DNA of 64,000 nt, taken from positions 62,001 through 126,000 of the forward strand of contig NZ_CANMIW010000006.1 in the NCBI RefSeq assembly GCF_947498005.1, given 5' to 3'. The position numbers and the translations under genes are program-made. The notes below the pieces were generated by a model. It was not told where the DNA came from. It searched no databases and worked only from the letters and a program-made list of their open reading frames with translations. Source of the stretch: an uncultured Winogradskyella sp. Its GTDB lineage: Bacteria; Bacteroidota; Bacteroidia; Flavobacteriales; Flavobacteriaceae. Every line of letters starts with the position of its first letter. The first letter of the stretch is position 1. This document shows positions 35,300-44,263 of this stretch, one piece after another.

Positions 35300-37308
35300 G
35301 ATGCTTCTAAAATGATGGTTTGGTTAGACTCTAATTTCTGATGTTTCTCAACAGACTGTTTCTTTACAATACCACTGCCTGTTAATTTTACGCGCACATC
35401 TACTTGTAAGTTTTCTAACAACGCAATCGCATCCATTGCTGGCATACCGACTACGCTTGGCATTAGTTCCTTATATTTTTGAGCGTTATCGTAATAACTT
35501 TCAAAATCTTTATTAACTATATTATTTTTGAAATCGAGGGTCTCAATTTCATCTATAATTGGTGTATCTGTATAAATTTTTTGAGCAATTCTCTTAAAAA
35601 CAGGACCAGAAACATCTGCTCCATAATAACCCACTTTTGTACTTGGTTTATGTATAACCACAATGCAAGAATACTTTGGGTTATCTGCAGGAAAATATCC
35701 AGCAAAAGACGATACGTATTTTTTGTCTTTGTACCATTTTTCTAAATCAGCATAATCCGTTCTCGCTGTTCCGGTTTTACCTGCCATAGAAAATGTTTCA
35801 GAATACATACGCTTTCCTGTACCACGAATTACCACGTTTTTCAATATATCTTGAACTTCAGACAAGGTTTTATCTGAGCATATTTTATCGATGATAACTT
35901 CTTTTTCAAACTCTTCAATATCCTTATCAAAAGACTTAACCGATTTAATAAAACGTGGCTTTATCATTTCGCCATCATTTGCAATCGCATTGTAAAACGT
36001 TAATGTTTGCAAAGGCGTAATCGTTAAATTATAGCCATACGCAATAGAAGGCAATGCGTTTCTACTCCAGTTTGAAGCTCCAGGTTCTGGAATATCTGGT
36101 ATTCCCTCTCCCATTATTGAAATATTAAGAGAATCATTTAGCTTCCAACCTTTTAAATGGTCAATAAATTTTTGTGGTTGTTTAGCATAATTATCATCTA
36201 TAATTGACGCCAAACCAATATTAGATGACACCTCCAATGCACGAGCTGCAGAAATTTCGCCATAACCACTACCAGAATCCGTAATAACACGACCGTAAAA
36301 TTTCTTTCTTCCTTTCTTTGTATCTACAACTGTTGATGTGTCGATTACTTTATCTTCTAAAGCTGCCATCATCGCCATAACTTTAAATGTAGAACCTGGC
36401 TCATGAGCTTCATAAACCGCATAGTTTCTTTTTTCGTAATAGGTGCCTTTTGAAGTTTTAGCCAAGTTAGCAATAGCTTTAACTTCGCCAGTTTTAACAT
36501 CCATAACAACAACACAACCGTGTTCTGCTTCGTATAACTCTAATTGCTTTAACAACGAATGATGTGCAATATCTTGAATATTAACATCTATAGTTGTGTA
36601 CACATCATAGCCATCTTTTGGCTCTACTTGGTCGTAATCTGCAATAGGTTTCCATTGGCCATTTCCTATTCTTTGCTTACGACGCTTACCATTCGTTCCT
36701 CTTAAATATTTAACACCAAAAGCACCATCAATACCTGCTCTACTTACATTGCCATCTTCATCAAATCGTTCATAACCAATAGAACGCGACGCAACGCCTC
36801 CCATTGGATGCTCTCGTCTAGTAGTTTGTTCTACAATTAAACCACCTTTAATCGCTCCGAGATTTAAGAGAGGAAAATTTCGCATTCTTATATAATCTGA
36901 ATAGCTAATGTTTCGAGCTAAAAGGAAATATCTGTTTTTGTTTTTTCGTGCTTTGCGAATGATATTTTTATAATATGAAGCAGGTTTTCCTTTATAAACA
37001 TGAAGCGAATCTGCCAAAGCACCAATATACTTTTCGAAAGTGGCTGGTTTTGCCTGAATAGCATCAATCCTAATATCATATTTAGGAATAGATGTTGCTA
37101 ACAAACTACCATCTGCAGAATATACATTACCACGATTTGCAGGAATATCGAAATCCTCAAGTGTTCTTTTCTCAGCAAGCGCTCTGTATTCGTCTCCTTG
37201 AACAAATTGAATATTCACAAGTTTAAACACCACAGCAATCGCGAACACAAGCAAGCAGCCTGCCACGAAATATAATCTGTGTAATATGTTTTTCTCTGTT
37301 ATTGCCAA
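35296..37308 (-). CDS. ftsI: Division transpeptidase FtsI (PBP3) with C-terminal PASTA domain
   Basis: A 670-residue class B penicillin-binding protein. Membrane segment about 12-32; dimerisation domain to about 230; transpeptidase with Ser306 in EPGSTFK (SxxK), SSN at 361-363 and KTG at 511-513. Residues about 612-670 (ELMPSVVGMPAMDAIALLEN) are one PASTA domain, absent from E. coli FtsI but usual in this phylum. It crosslinks septal peptidoglycan together with FtsW. Confidence 0.94.
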   Translation of the reverse strand: MAITEKNILHRLYFVAGCLLVFAIAVVFKLVNIQFVQGDEYRALAEKRTLEDFDIPANRGNVYSADGSLLATSIPKYDIRIDAIQAKPATFEKYIGALADSLHVYKGKPASYYKNIIRKARKNKNRYFLLARNISYSDYIRMRNFPLLNLGAIKGGLIVEQTTRREHPMGGVASRSIGYERFDEDGNVSRAGIDGAFGVKYLRGTNGKRRKQRIGNGQWKPIADYDQVEPKDGYDVYTTIDVNIQDIAHHSLLKQLELYEAEHGCVVVMDVKTGEVKAIANLAKTSKGTYYEKRNYAVYEAHEPGSTFKVMAMMAALEDKVIDTSTVVDTKKGRKKFYGRVITDSGSGYGEISAARALEVSSNIGLASIIDDNYAKQPQKFIDHLKGWKLNDSLNISIMGEGIPDIPEPGASNWSRNALPSIAYGYNLTITPLQTLTFYNAIANDGEMIKPRFIKSVKSFDKDIEEFEKEVIIDKICSDKTLSEVQDILKNVVIRGTGKRMYSETFSMAGKTGTARTDYADLEKWYKDKKYVSSFAGYFPADNPKYSCIVVIHKPSTKVGYYGADVSGPVFKRIAQKIYTDTPIIDEIETLDFKNNIVNKDFESYYDNAQKYKELMPSVVGMPAMDAIALLENLQVDVRVKLTGSGIVKKQSVEKHQKLESNQTIILEAS

Positions 37309-37318
37309 AGTTTGTTTA

Positions 37319-37642
37319 TTATTGCTCTTGTTGCGACTTTACTATTATTTTTGTTGGTGGGTTTAAGGAAATCCCAATTCCTTTTGCTTTCATTTCTACC
37401 TCTACAAAAGATTCTTTTTTAAGCTGCATTAGCTTCCCTCTTTTATCTACAAATGCAGAACGTAATTCTTTTACCTCATTGGTTAATTTTGCAATTTCAT
37501 AAACCTTCTGGTCCGCCTTATGAGAACTAGCAATCATTATTATAGCTAAGACAGAAATTAAAATGATGATACGCCAATTTTTAAACGAATCATCACTGAT
37601 TAGAAATTTCCCTCTTAGTATGTGATAAATATTTTTTCTCAT
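37319..37642 (-). CDS. ftsL: FtsL-like division protein
   Basis: A 107-residue bitopic protein: cytoplasmic head (about 1-25), one membrane helix (about 26-42, IIILISVLAIIMIASS) and a heptad-like periplasmic helix (KVYEIAKLTNEVKELRSAF). Length, topology and position between rsmH and ftsI define FtsL; sequence is poorly conserved in this family. It should pair with FtsB (encoded elsewhere) and FtsQ. Confidence 0.85.
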   Translation of the reverse strand: MRKNIYHILRGKFLISDDSFKNWRIIILISVLAIIMIASSHKADQKVYEIAKLTNEVKELRSAFVDKRGKLMQLKKESFVEVEMKAKGIGISLNPPTKIIVKSQQEQ

Positions 37643-37648
37643 TTTTAC

Positions 37649-37666
37649 TTCCTACAAAGGCAGGAA
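37649..37666. repeat. Degenerate family 2 palindrome between ftsL and rsmH
   Basis: TTCCTACAAAGGCAGGAA resembles a single arm of the repeats at 31018-31087 and 32501-32578 with one arm position changed. It occupies most of the 28-base gap between ftsL and rsmH. Confidence 0.4.
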
Positions 37667-37670
37667 ACTT

Positions 37671-38576
37671 TTATAATTTTTTCGCAATTCGAAGCTTAGC
37701 ACTTCTTGCTCTATTATTTGTTTTTATTTCTTCTTTTGAAGGAATTATTAATCCGCCAACCTTTTTTAGAGGCACTTCAAAATTCCCAAACACATCACGC
37801 TCTGGCTCGCCTTCAAAAAGTCCGTTTCTAATAAATCGTTTTACTAACCTATCTTCTAAAGAATGGTATGATATAAAACTTAAGCGACCATCTGGTTTTA
37901 AAATTTCTGGTGTTTGAAGCAGTAATTCTTTTAAGACTTCAATTTCTTGATTTACTTCAATTCTTATCGCCTGATAAATCTGAGCCAAGACTTTATTCTC
38001 TTTTTGATGGTTTAGAAATTTCTTTAAAACCGTTTTTAACTGTTCACTGGTTTTAATAGCTCCTTCTTTTCTAGCTTCGACAATTACTCTCGCCATAGCA
38101 GGCGCTTGCCTTAATTCACCATATTGCAAAAGCACAGTTTTAATTTGCTCTTCTTCGTAATCATTAATGACTTCAAAAGCCGAAAGCTGATTATCTTGAT
38201 TCATTCGCATATCTAAATCTGCCTCGAACCTTGTAGAAAAACCACGTTCCGCAACATCAAATTGATGAGATGATACACCGAAATCAGCTAAAACACCATC
38301 AACTTCTTTTACACCATAAAACCTTAAAAATCGTTTGATGTATCTAAAATTCTCATTAATGAGCACAAAACGGTCGTCATCAATAGTATTTTCTAGTGCA
38401 TCTTTATCTTGGTCAAAAGCGTATAATCTTCCGTTAGACCCTAAACGTGATAAGATTTCACGACTATGACCTCCGCCACCAAACGTAACATCTACATAAA
38501 CGCCATCTGGCTTAATTTCTAAACCATCTACGGTTTCCTTAAGTAAAACTGCATTATGATAATCCATTTTCTTCAT
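37671..38576 (-). CDS. rsmH: 16S rRNA (cytosine1402-N4)-methyltransferase RsmH
   Basis: A 301-residue SAM-dependent methyltransferase. YHNAVLLKETVDGL, DVTFGGGGHSREIL (SAM loop), FDQDKDAL, GVLADFGVSSHQFD, RGFSTRFEADLDMRMN and FISYHSLEDRLVKRF are all family blocks. The start at 38576 overlaps the mraZ stop by 23 bases. The ATG at 38567 (MDYHN) is also plausible. Formerly called mraW. Confidence 0.95.
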   Translation of the reverse strand: MKKMDYHNAVLLKETVDGLEIKPDGVYVDVTFGGGGHSREILSRLGSNGRLYAFDQDKDALENTIDDDRFVLINENFRYIKRFLRFYGVKEVDGVLADFGVSSHQFDVAERGFSTRFEADLDMRMNQDNQLSAFEVINDYEEEQIKTVLLQYGELRQAPAMARVIVEARKEGAIKTSEQLKTVLKKFLNHQKENKVLAQIYQAIRIEVNQEIEVLKELLLQTPEILKPDGRLSFISYHSLEDRLVKRFIRNGLFEGEPERDVFGNFEVPLKKVGGLIIPSKEEIKTNNRARSAKLRIAKKL

Positions 38577-39024
38577 CGTCTTGTCCCATTACCTCTTCGG
38601 CTAAATCAGCAAAATCTGAAGCCGCATCATCAATAGCCTGTTCGTATTTATCTTTATCCCAAATTTCAAGAATATTCACAGCAGATGCCAAAACCACTTG
38701 CTTACTTATCCCTGAAAAACTGATTAAATCTTTCGGAATTAATAATCGCCCAGTACTATCTACCTCAACAATTTTAACACCAGCCGTAAAGCGTCGAATA
38801 AAATCATTGTTCTTTTTCTTAAAGCGGTTTAGCTTGTTAATCTTCTCCATCATTTTGTTCCATTCAGACATAGGATACAACTCTAAACACGGCTGAAAAA
38901 CGGCACGCTTCAACACAAAACCATCTTGCAATGCTGATGACAACTGCTTTTTGAGGACAGCAGGTATCATTAGCCTTCCTTTGGCATCAGCTTTACATTC
39001 GTATGTTCCTATAAATGAATTCAA
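38554..39024 (-). CDS. mraZ: Transcriptional regulator MraZ
   Basis: A 156-residue protein with two AbrB/SpoVT-like repeats: first GTYECKADAKGRLMIPAVLK (about 5-24), second TAGVKIVEVDSTGRLLIPKDL (about 80-100). MraZ binds direct repeats in its own promoter and represses the dcw cluster. Here it is the first gene of the cluster, and three repeats of the right spacing lie at 39077-39102. The acidic C-terminal end overlaps rsmH. Confidence 0.95.
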   Translation of the reverse strand: MNSFIGTYECKADAKGRLMIPAVLKKQLSSALQDGFVLKRAVFQPCLELYPMSEWNKMMEKINKLNRFKKKNNDFIRRFTAGVKIVEVDSTGRLLIPKDLISFSGISKQVVLASAVNILEIWDKDKYEQAIDDAASDFADLAEEVMGQDDEENGLS

Positions 39025-39057
39025 AAGGTTTCGTTTACCACTTTAACGATTAAGAAT

Positions 39058-39065
39058 CAAAGATA
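39058..39065 (-). promoter_or_regulatory. Probable -7 box of the mraZ-dcw promoter
   Basis: TATCTTTG on the minus strand matches TAnnTTTG. Transcription would start near 39050, about 26 bases before the mraZ ATG. The MraZ repeat array begins 12 bases upstream and covers the place of the -33 box. Confidence 0.5.
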
Positions 39066-39076
39066 TTGAAAATTTC

Positions 39077-39102
39077 ACCACATTTTACCACAATCTACCA
39101 CA
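39077..39102 (-). promoter_or_regulatory. Probable MraZ operator: three repeats with 10-bp period
   Basis: On the minus strand TGTGGT occurs three times, at 39102-39097, 39092-39087 and 39082-39077, with exactly 10 bp between starts. Known MraZ sites are short direct repeats with a 10-bp period (TGGG-type in E. coli). The array covers the -33 region of the candidate promoter at 39058-39065, which fits repression of the whole division cluster by its first gene product. Confidence 0.65.
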
Positions 39103-39271
39103 TTTGTTGATAAGTTTTTGATTAATAAATATTTCATTTATAACAACCTTAATGAATTCGACTTTTGACAAAGCATTAACAAGTGGGAATTATTAACAAT
39201 TCTCATTCTTGAAGTATTTGAATAAAAAATCGATATTTTTTGCATATTATTTTTATTCTAAAGGATTTGGT

Positions 39272-39279
39272 TATATTTG
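39272..39279 (+). promoter_or_regulatory. Probable -7 box of the alpha/beta hydrolase gene
   Basis: TATATTTG matches TAnnTTTG. It lies 28 bases before the ATG at 39308, giving a leader of about 22 bases. This supports the ATG over the TTG at 39302. Confidence 0.4.
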
Positions 39280-39307
39280 TTTTTAACACATAACCACTAA
39301 CTTGTAC

Positions 39308-40072
39308 ATGGCACACCTTTTAAAAAAAGAAAAGGATTATAGATATATCGAAGTAGGAGAAGGCACACCAATTATTGTGTTACACGGATTAATGGGTGGA
39401 CTTAGTAATTTTGATGCTGTTACAGAACACTTTAGTAAAAAGGGTTATAAAGTTATTATTCCTGAATTACCTATTTACACCATGTCGTTAATTAAAACTA
39501 ACGTCAAAAGTTTCGCCAATTATCTTAAATCATTTATTGAGTTTAAAGGATTGGACGAGGTTATTTTACTCGGAAATTCACTAGGTGGACACATTGGACT
39601 ATACTATACAAAACTGAACCCTAACAAGGTTAAAGCACTTATCATAACCGGAAGTTCTGGATTATATGAGAGCGCAATGGGTGGAGGCTACACAAAAAGA
39701 AGCGATTACGAAGTTATAAAAAAGAAAGCGCAAGACGTATTTTACGATCCTGCTGTTGCCACAAAGGAAATTGTTGATGAAGTTTACGAAACTGTAAATG
39801 ACCGAAACAAATTGATTAAAACTTTAGCTATTGCTAAAAGTGCAATTAGACATAACATGGCAAAAGATTTACCTAAAATGAATACACCTGTTTGTATTAT
39901 TTGGGGAAAGAATGATAATGTTACACCTCCTGAAGTTGCAGTTGAATTTGATGAATTATTACCAGATTCTGAATTATTTTGGATTGATAAATGTGGCCAT
40001 GCAGCTATGATGGAACATCCTGAAGAATTTAATACTATTTTGAATGGGTGGTTGAAAAAACGTGGATTTTAA
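39308..40072 (+). CDS. Alpha/beta-fold hydrolase
   Basis: A 254-residue hydrolase. VLHGLMGGLSNF is the oxyanion region, GNSLGGH (Ser about 97) holds the nucleophile, GKNDNVTP the acid and GHAAMMEHPEEF the histidine. There is no signal peptide, so it should be cytosolic. Esterase, lipase or C-C hydrolase activity cannot be chosen from the sequence. It is divergent from mraZ and followed by engB. Confidence 0.85.
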   Translation: MAHLLKKEKDYRYIEVGEGTPIIVLHGLMGGLSNFDAVTEHFSKKGYKVIIPELPIYTMSLIKTNVKSFANYLKSFIEFKGLDEVILLGNSLGGHIGLYYTKLNPNKVKALIITGSSGLYESAMGGGYTKRSDYEVIKKKAQDVFYDPAVATKEIVDEVYETVNDRNKLIKTLAIAKSAIRHNMAKDLPKMNTPVCIIWGKNDNVTPPEVAVEFDELLPDSELFWIDKCGHAAMMEHPEEFNTILNGWLKKRGF

Positions 40073-40154
40073 AGTCCATGCTTAATTCGTGCTAACAAGT
40101 AGAGTAATACACTTGACAAAATATCTTCAATAAAAATAAAGTATAACCAAAAAA

Positions 40155-40177
40155 GATTCCAGCTTTCGCCGGAAGTT
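40155..40177. repeat. Degenerate family 2 palindrome before engB
   Basis: GATTCCAGCTTTCGCCGGAA with TTC after it: the outer TTCC and GGAA still pair around a mismatched middle. It resembles the right arms of the dcw repeats and ends two bases before the engB ATG at 40180, so it could affect translation start. Confidence 0.4.
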
Positions 40178-40179
40178 CT

Positions 40180-40794
40180 ATGAAAATAAAATCAGCCGAA
40201 TTTGTAGTTAGTAATTCTGAAGTAGAAAAGTGTCCTAAAAACCAACTACCAGAATATGCCTTTATTGGTCGAAGTAATGTTGGAAAATCTTCATTGATTA
40301 ATATGCTTACTGACCGTAAGAGTTTAGCTAAAACATCAGGACGACCAGGAAAAACACAACTGATTAACCATTTTTTAATTAATAAAAATTGGTACTTGGT
40401 AGATTTACCAGGTTATGGCTATGCACGTGTTTCTAAGTCATCCAAGAAGAAATTTCAAAAATTTATTACAAATTATTTTGAGCAAAGACAGCAACTCGTT
40501 TCTGCTTTTGTTTTAGTTGATATAAGACATAAACCTCAGCCAATAGATTTAGAATTTATGCAGTATTTAGGAGAAAGTGGAATTCCTTTTGGTATCATCT
40601 TCACTAAAGCAGATAAGTTAAAACCATTAGCGATTGAACGCCATGTAAACGACTATTGCGAAGAACTACTTAAAACATGGGAAGAATTACCACCATATTT
40701 TGTCACTTCTTCTTCAAAAAACATTGGGCAAGAGGATGTTTTAGGTTTTATAGGTGGTACTAATGATGAGATAGAACAACTTAAGTCGCATTAA
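40180..40794 (+). CDS. engB: Ribosome biogenesis GTP-binding protein EngB (YihA/YsxC)
   Basis: A 204-residue GTPase needed for assembly of the large ribosomal subunit. G1 GRSNVGKSSLI (about 30-40), G3 DLPGYGYA, G4 TKADK, G5 SSSK. Start ATG at 40180 gives the usual MKIKSAEFV. Its stop TAA overlaps the stop of the convergent ABC permease in TTAA (40791-40794). Confidence 0.94.
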   Translation: MKIKSAEFVVSNSEVEKCPKNQLPEYAFIGRSNVGKSSLINMLTDRKSLAKTSGRPGKTQLINHFLINKNWYLVDLPGYGYARVSKSSKKKFQKFITNYFEQRQQLVSAFVLVDIRHKPQPIDLEFMQYLGESGIPFGIIFTKADKLKPLAIERHVNDYCEELLKTWEELPPYFVTSSSKNIGQEDVLGFIGGTNDEIEQLKSH

Positions 40795-40800
40795 GTTTTT
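40778..40800 (+). terminator. Possible terminator across the engB stop codon
   Basis: A 7-bp stem AACTTAA/TTAAGTT (40778-40784 and 40791-40797), loop GTCGCA, then TTT. It includes the overlapping stop codons of engB and the permease gene. It is short, so this is a weak call. Confidence 0.4.
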
Positions 40801-41885
40801 ACATCTAAGGCATCTCTTAAAGCATTACCTACCAGCATAAAAGCCATTACCAATAACATAATACAAAGGCCTGGAATTAAAGCCAAGTAAGGCTTACCCA
40901 AGATAATATAGTTGTAATGGTCTTTTATCATTGCGCCCCAACTAGCCATTGGTGGCTGTGCTCCAATTCCTAAAAAACTCAATCCACTTTCTATTAAAAT
41001 AGCTGCCGCAAAATTAGCCGCAGAAATCACAATTAAAGGCCCAAATATATTAGGCAAAATATGTTTAGTTATGATTCTGTAGTCATTATACCCTAATGCT
41101 TTTGCTGCCGTAACATATTGCATTTCCTTAGCACTAATAATTTGTCCTCGCACTACTCTAGCCACTTCAACCCACATGGTTAAACCAACAGCAATAAAGA
41201 CTTGCCAAAATCCTTTACCTAATGCTAAGGTTATAGCAATAACTAATAATAGAGTCGGAATTGACCATGTAATGTTAATAATCCACATAATAAGCGCATC
41301 TACCTTACCTCCATAATAACCAGCTAAACTTCCAAATAGAAGCCCAACGATTAATGAAATAAAAACAGCAACAAAACCAATAAAAAATGAAATCCTAGAA
41401 CCGATTAATACCCGACTTAAATAATCCCTTCCATATTTATCAGTACCAAAAACAAAGCTTCTAGTTTCTATATATTCTTTATAATTAGACTTTGGAAATT
41501 TTGATACATCTATTTGCTTTTCAAAACCTTGCAATCCATCTGAAGCATATTCTACATACATCATTTTATCTCCATTGACACTATAAGACTGAATTGGAAT
41601 TTCTGTATCTGTATTTGTTTTACCAAAGAATAATTTTGAAAAGAAATTTTGTTCTGATTCTATACCTGAAGGAATAGTCAACATTTGCACTTCAAATCCT
41701 GGCGATTTAGAATGAATAGACAAATGCATCTGGTTGGCATTCTTTGAAGCATCTGGCGCAAACAAATAGGCAAATATTGAAATGAATCCTATACAGGCAA
41801 TAATTCCTAAACTAAAAACGCCCCAAAAGTTCTTTTTGAACTTTTGAAGCGCTAACCTTGATAATGAATTATTTTTATTTGCCAT
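40791..41885 (-). CDS. ABC transporter permease of the DppC/OppC type
   Basis: A 364-residue permease. One N-terminal membrane segment (about 22-45) is followed by a periplasmic stretch of about 100 residues. Five further helices contain the EAA loop (EMQYVTAAKALGYNDYRIITKHILPN) and GTDKYGRDYLSRVLIGSRIS, typical of peptide or nickel permeases. The extra periplasmic stretch is not in E. coli DppC. No ATP-binding or binding-protein gene is adjacent. Substrate unknown, peptides probable. Confidence 0.85.
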   Translation of the reverse strand: MANKNNSLSRLALQKFKKNFWGVFSLGIIACIGFISIFAYLFAPDASKNANQMHLSIHSKSPGFEVQMLTIPSGIESEQNFFSKLFFGKTNTDTEIPIQSYSVNGDKMMYVEYASDGLQGFEKQIDVSKFPKSNYKEYIETRSFVFGTDKYGRDYLSRVLIGSRISFFIGFVAVFISLIVGLLFGSLAGYYGGKVDALIMWIINITWSIPTLLLVIAITLALGKGFWQVFIAVGLTMWVEVARVVRGQIISAKEMQYVTAAKALGYNDYRIITKHILPNIFGPLIVISAANFAAAILIESGLSFLGIGAQPPMASWGAMIKDHYNYIILGKPYLALIPGLCIMLLVMAFMLVGNALRDALDVKT

Positions 41886-41934
41886 TTACATAACCTAATT
41901 TGTAATAACAATTACTACAATTGTTGCTTTACCT

Positions 41935-41942
41935 CAAAGGTA
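41935..41942 (-). promoter_or_regulatory. Possible -7 box of the ABC permease gene
   Basis: TACCTTTG on the minus strand matches TAnnTTTG and lies in the 64-base gap between the prc stop and the permease start. No -33 box at the usual distance was found. Confidence 0.3.
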
Positions 41943-41949
41943 TTATAAA

Positions 41950-44091
41950 TTAATTCTTTACAGAATTTACAACTTCAGTTTTAATAGCGTATGCCATTTT
42001 TAAATCGTGAAGCACATTGATTGCTTCTTCCACATAAACATCTTTCGCTAAACTCTTATGCCAACGATCACGTTTTTCTTTCAATACAGAGTCTTCATCC
42101 ATCAACTTAATTTCGTAAGGTAACGAACTAAATGTTAAATTTGTTTGATACTCAGATAACTTAGAAAATCGTTTTGCCTCTTCTTCATTGACTTCCATTT
42201 CTTTTTTGTAATCTTCATAATTTAAAGAATACGTTTCACGGTCTCTAATTTTCTTTACCCATTGTGCATTTGCATCAATAAGCTTTAACTGTTCATTATT
42301 AGCCATACGAGCCTTACTTTTATTGATGGTAGAATCATAATCAAAATAATTTTCCCAAACTTCGTATTCTGCCGCATCTATTTTATCCCAAGGTAACGGG
42401 TTTTCTTGATCCTTTTCTCCTATATCAATATATGAATAACGGTCCGGAACTACAACATCACTCTTGACGCCTTCTAACTGCGTAGAACCACCATTAATTC
42501 TATAAAATTTTTGAGTTGTAAATTTCAATGCTCCCATATCTCCATTGGTATTATTTCTTACCATGCGGTTGAGATCAAACACTGTCTGTACAGTGCCTTT
42601 TCCATAGGTTTGCTTACTTCCAATAACAATACCTCTTTTATAATCTTGCATTGCAGCAGCCAAAATTTCTGAAGCCGAAGCAGACAATTCATTTACAAGT
42701 ATAACTAATGGACCATCCCATACAATCGATTTATCTTTATCTCTAAGTACTTCTTTTGCACTTCCTGTTTCTCTAACTTGTACAACAGGTCCTTCTTCAA
42801 TAAATAAGCCAGCAATATCTACAACTGTTTGCAAAGAACCGCCTCCATTATTTCTTAAATCCATTACAAGACCTTCAACACCTTCTTCTTTTAATCTTAA
42901 AATTTCTTGTTTAATATCTGAGGCTGCATTTCGTTTGTTATAGTCTTCAAAATTAATGTAAAACTTAGGTAAATTTATTATCCCAAATTTCTTTCCATCT
43001 TTATCTACAGTTGAAGATTTAGCGTAAGTTTCTTCTAATTCCACTATATCTCGTTTTATTGAAATATCTTGAATTGTTCCATCCACCTTTTTCAAAGTTA
43101 AGGTTACAATGGTTCCTTTTGGGCCTTTTATAAATTTAATAGCATCATCTAAACGCATACCTACAACGTTTAAAGCTTCCTCTTCATCTTCTTGTTTTAC
43201 TTTTAAAATTTGGTCTCCTACTTCTAATTCATTAGCTCGCCATGCTGGTCCTCCACTAATAATTTCATTAACCATTATACCATCAACCTTCTTTTGTAAT
43301 CTCGCACCAATTCCCTCAAACTTACCAGAAATATCTCTATCAAAACGCTCTTTATCTTCTGGTGCGAAGTAAAACGTATGCGGATCAAATCCTTCTACAA
43401 TTGCATTTATGTAAACAGAAAACCAATCTTCTCGTCGTCTATCTTCAATATAATCGTAGAGTTCATCTAATGATTTTTTTGTCGCTATCCTGGCATCAGA
43501 TTCTAATACTTTTTCCGATTTCTTTGATTTAGATACTGACTCATCACTTTCTAAATCTAAAACTTGTTGAGCAATTGCATCATCATAATTTGCAATGGTA
43601 GAGAACTTAAGCTGCTGTCTCCAACGCTCATTCATCTCTTTCTTATTATTCACAAATACGAGTTTCTCATAATCCGCTGAATAACTTTCATCAATTGAAA
43701 AATCGAATGGCTTATCTAAAATATTTCCATAAATCTTTTTTGATTCCTCAATTCGCTGCAACAACCTGTTGTGCGTAAGGTTGAAAAATGTTAAATCGTA
43801 AGCTTTAATTTCATCATCAATTTTATCTCTATAAGCTTCAAATTCTTTGATGTCTGAAGCATAAAAATAACGTTTAAATGGATCTATATTATCTATATAG
43901 GCATCAAACACGTGTGAAGAAAAATCATCATTTATATCTTTAGGATCAAAATGTCCTTGATCTAACAAATAGGTTATCAATTGTATTAGTAATTTATCCT
44001 TATCTGGATCATCAAATTTTTTACTTGTAAAACTACATGAGGCAAATGCGATTAACAATGCAAGTAGTAAAAATTTATAATTCCCTCTCAT
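41950..44091 (-). CDS. prc: Carboxy-terminal processing peptidase (Tsp/Prc)
   Basis: A 713-residue S41 protease with lipoprotein-like signal (FLLLALLIAFASC, Cys19), an N-terminal helical domain, a PDZ domain (about 250-335, FEGIGARLQKKVDGIMVNEI) and the S41 core. The core has VDLRNNGGGSL-like MDLRNNGGGSLQTVVDIAGL, the Ser in NELSASASEI and the Lys in KQTYGKGTVQT. A C-terminal Tsp domain (DUF3340 type) follows. Trims C-terminal tails of periplasmic proteins and matures or controls peptidoglycan enzymes in other bacteria. Confidence 0.92.
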   Translation of the reverse strand: MRGNYKFLLLALLIAFASCSFTSKKFDDPDKDKLLIQLITYLLDQGHFDPKDINDDFSSHVFDAYIDNIDPFKRYFYASDIKEFEAYRDKIDDEIKAYDLTFFNLTHNRLLQRIEESKKIYGNILDKPFDFSIDESYSADYEKLVFVNNKKEMNERWRQQLKFSTIANYDDAIAQQVLDLESDESVSKSKKSEKVLESDARIATKKSLDELYDYIEDRRREDWFSVYINAIVEGFDPHTFYFAPEDKERFDRDISGKFEGIGARLQKKVDGIMVNEIISGGPAWRANELEVGDQILKVKQEDEEEALNVVGMRLDDAIKFIKGPKGTIVTLTLKKVDGTIQDISIKRDIVELEETYAKSSTVDKDGKKFGIINLPKFYINFEDYNKRNAASDIKQEILRLKEEGVEGLVMDLRNNGGGSLQTVVDIAGLFIEEGPVVQVRETGSAKEVLRDKDKSIVWDGPLVILVNELSASASEILAAAMQDYKRGIVIGSKQTYGKGTVQTVFDLNRMVRNNTNGDMGALKFTTQKFYRINGGSTQLEGVKSDVVVPDRYSYIDIGEKDQENPLPWDKIDAAEYEVWENYFDYDSTINKSKARMANNEQLKLIDANAQWVKKIRDRETYSLNYEDYKKEMEVNEEEAKRFSKLSEYQTNLTFSSLPYEIKLMDEDSVLKEKRDRWHKSLAKDVYVEEAINVLHDLKMAYAIKTEVVNSVKN

Positions 44092-44263
44092 TTTCTTTTT
44101 GTTTTAATTAATTCTTAATTAAGTAGGTGCTCAATTTTTCACTAAAATAGAAGAAAAAATCGTGCCATAAAAAATAGACGCACTAATTTTTTGTTAAACC
44201 TAATAATAACCGATTAACGGTAGCTTTTTATTATTTTTACAATTCATTAAAACTTTATGCCAA

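Noticed and set aside
39026-39057. Another TACCAC at about 39036 as a fourth MraZ repeat
   Set aside because: It is out of the 10-bp phase of the three repeats and lies downstream of the -7 box, so it was not counted.
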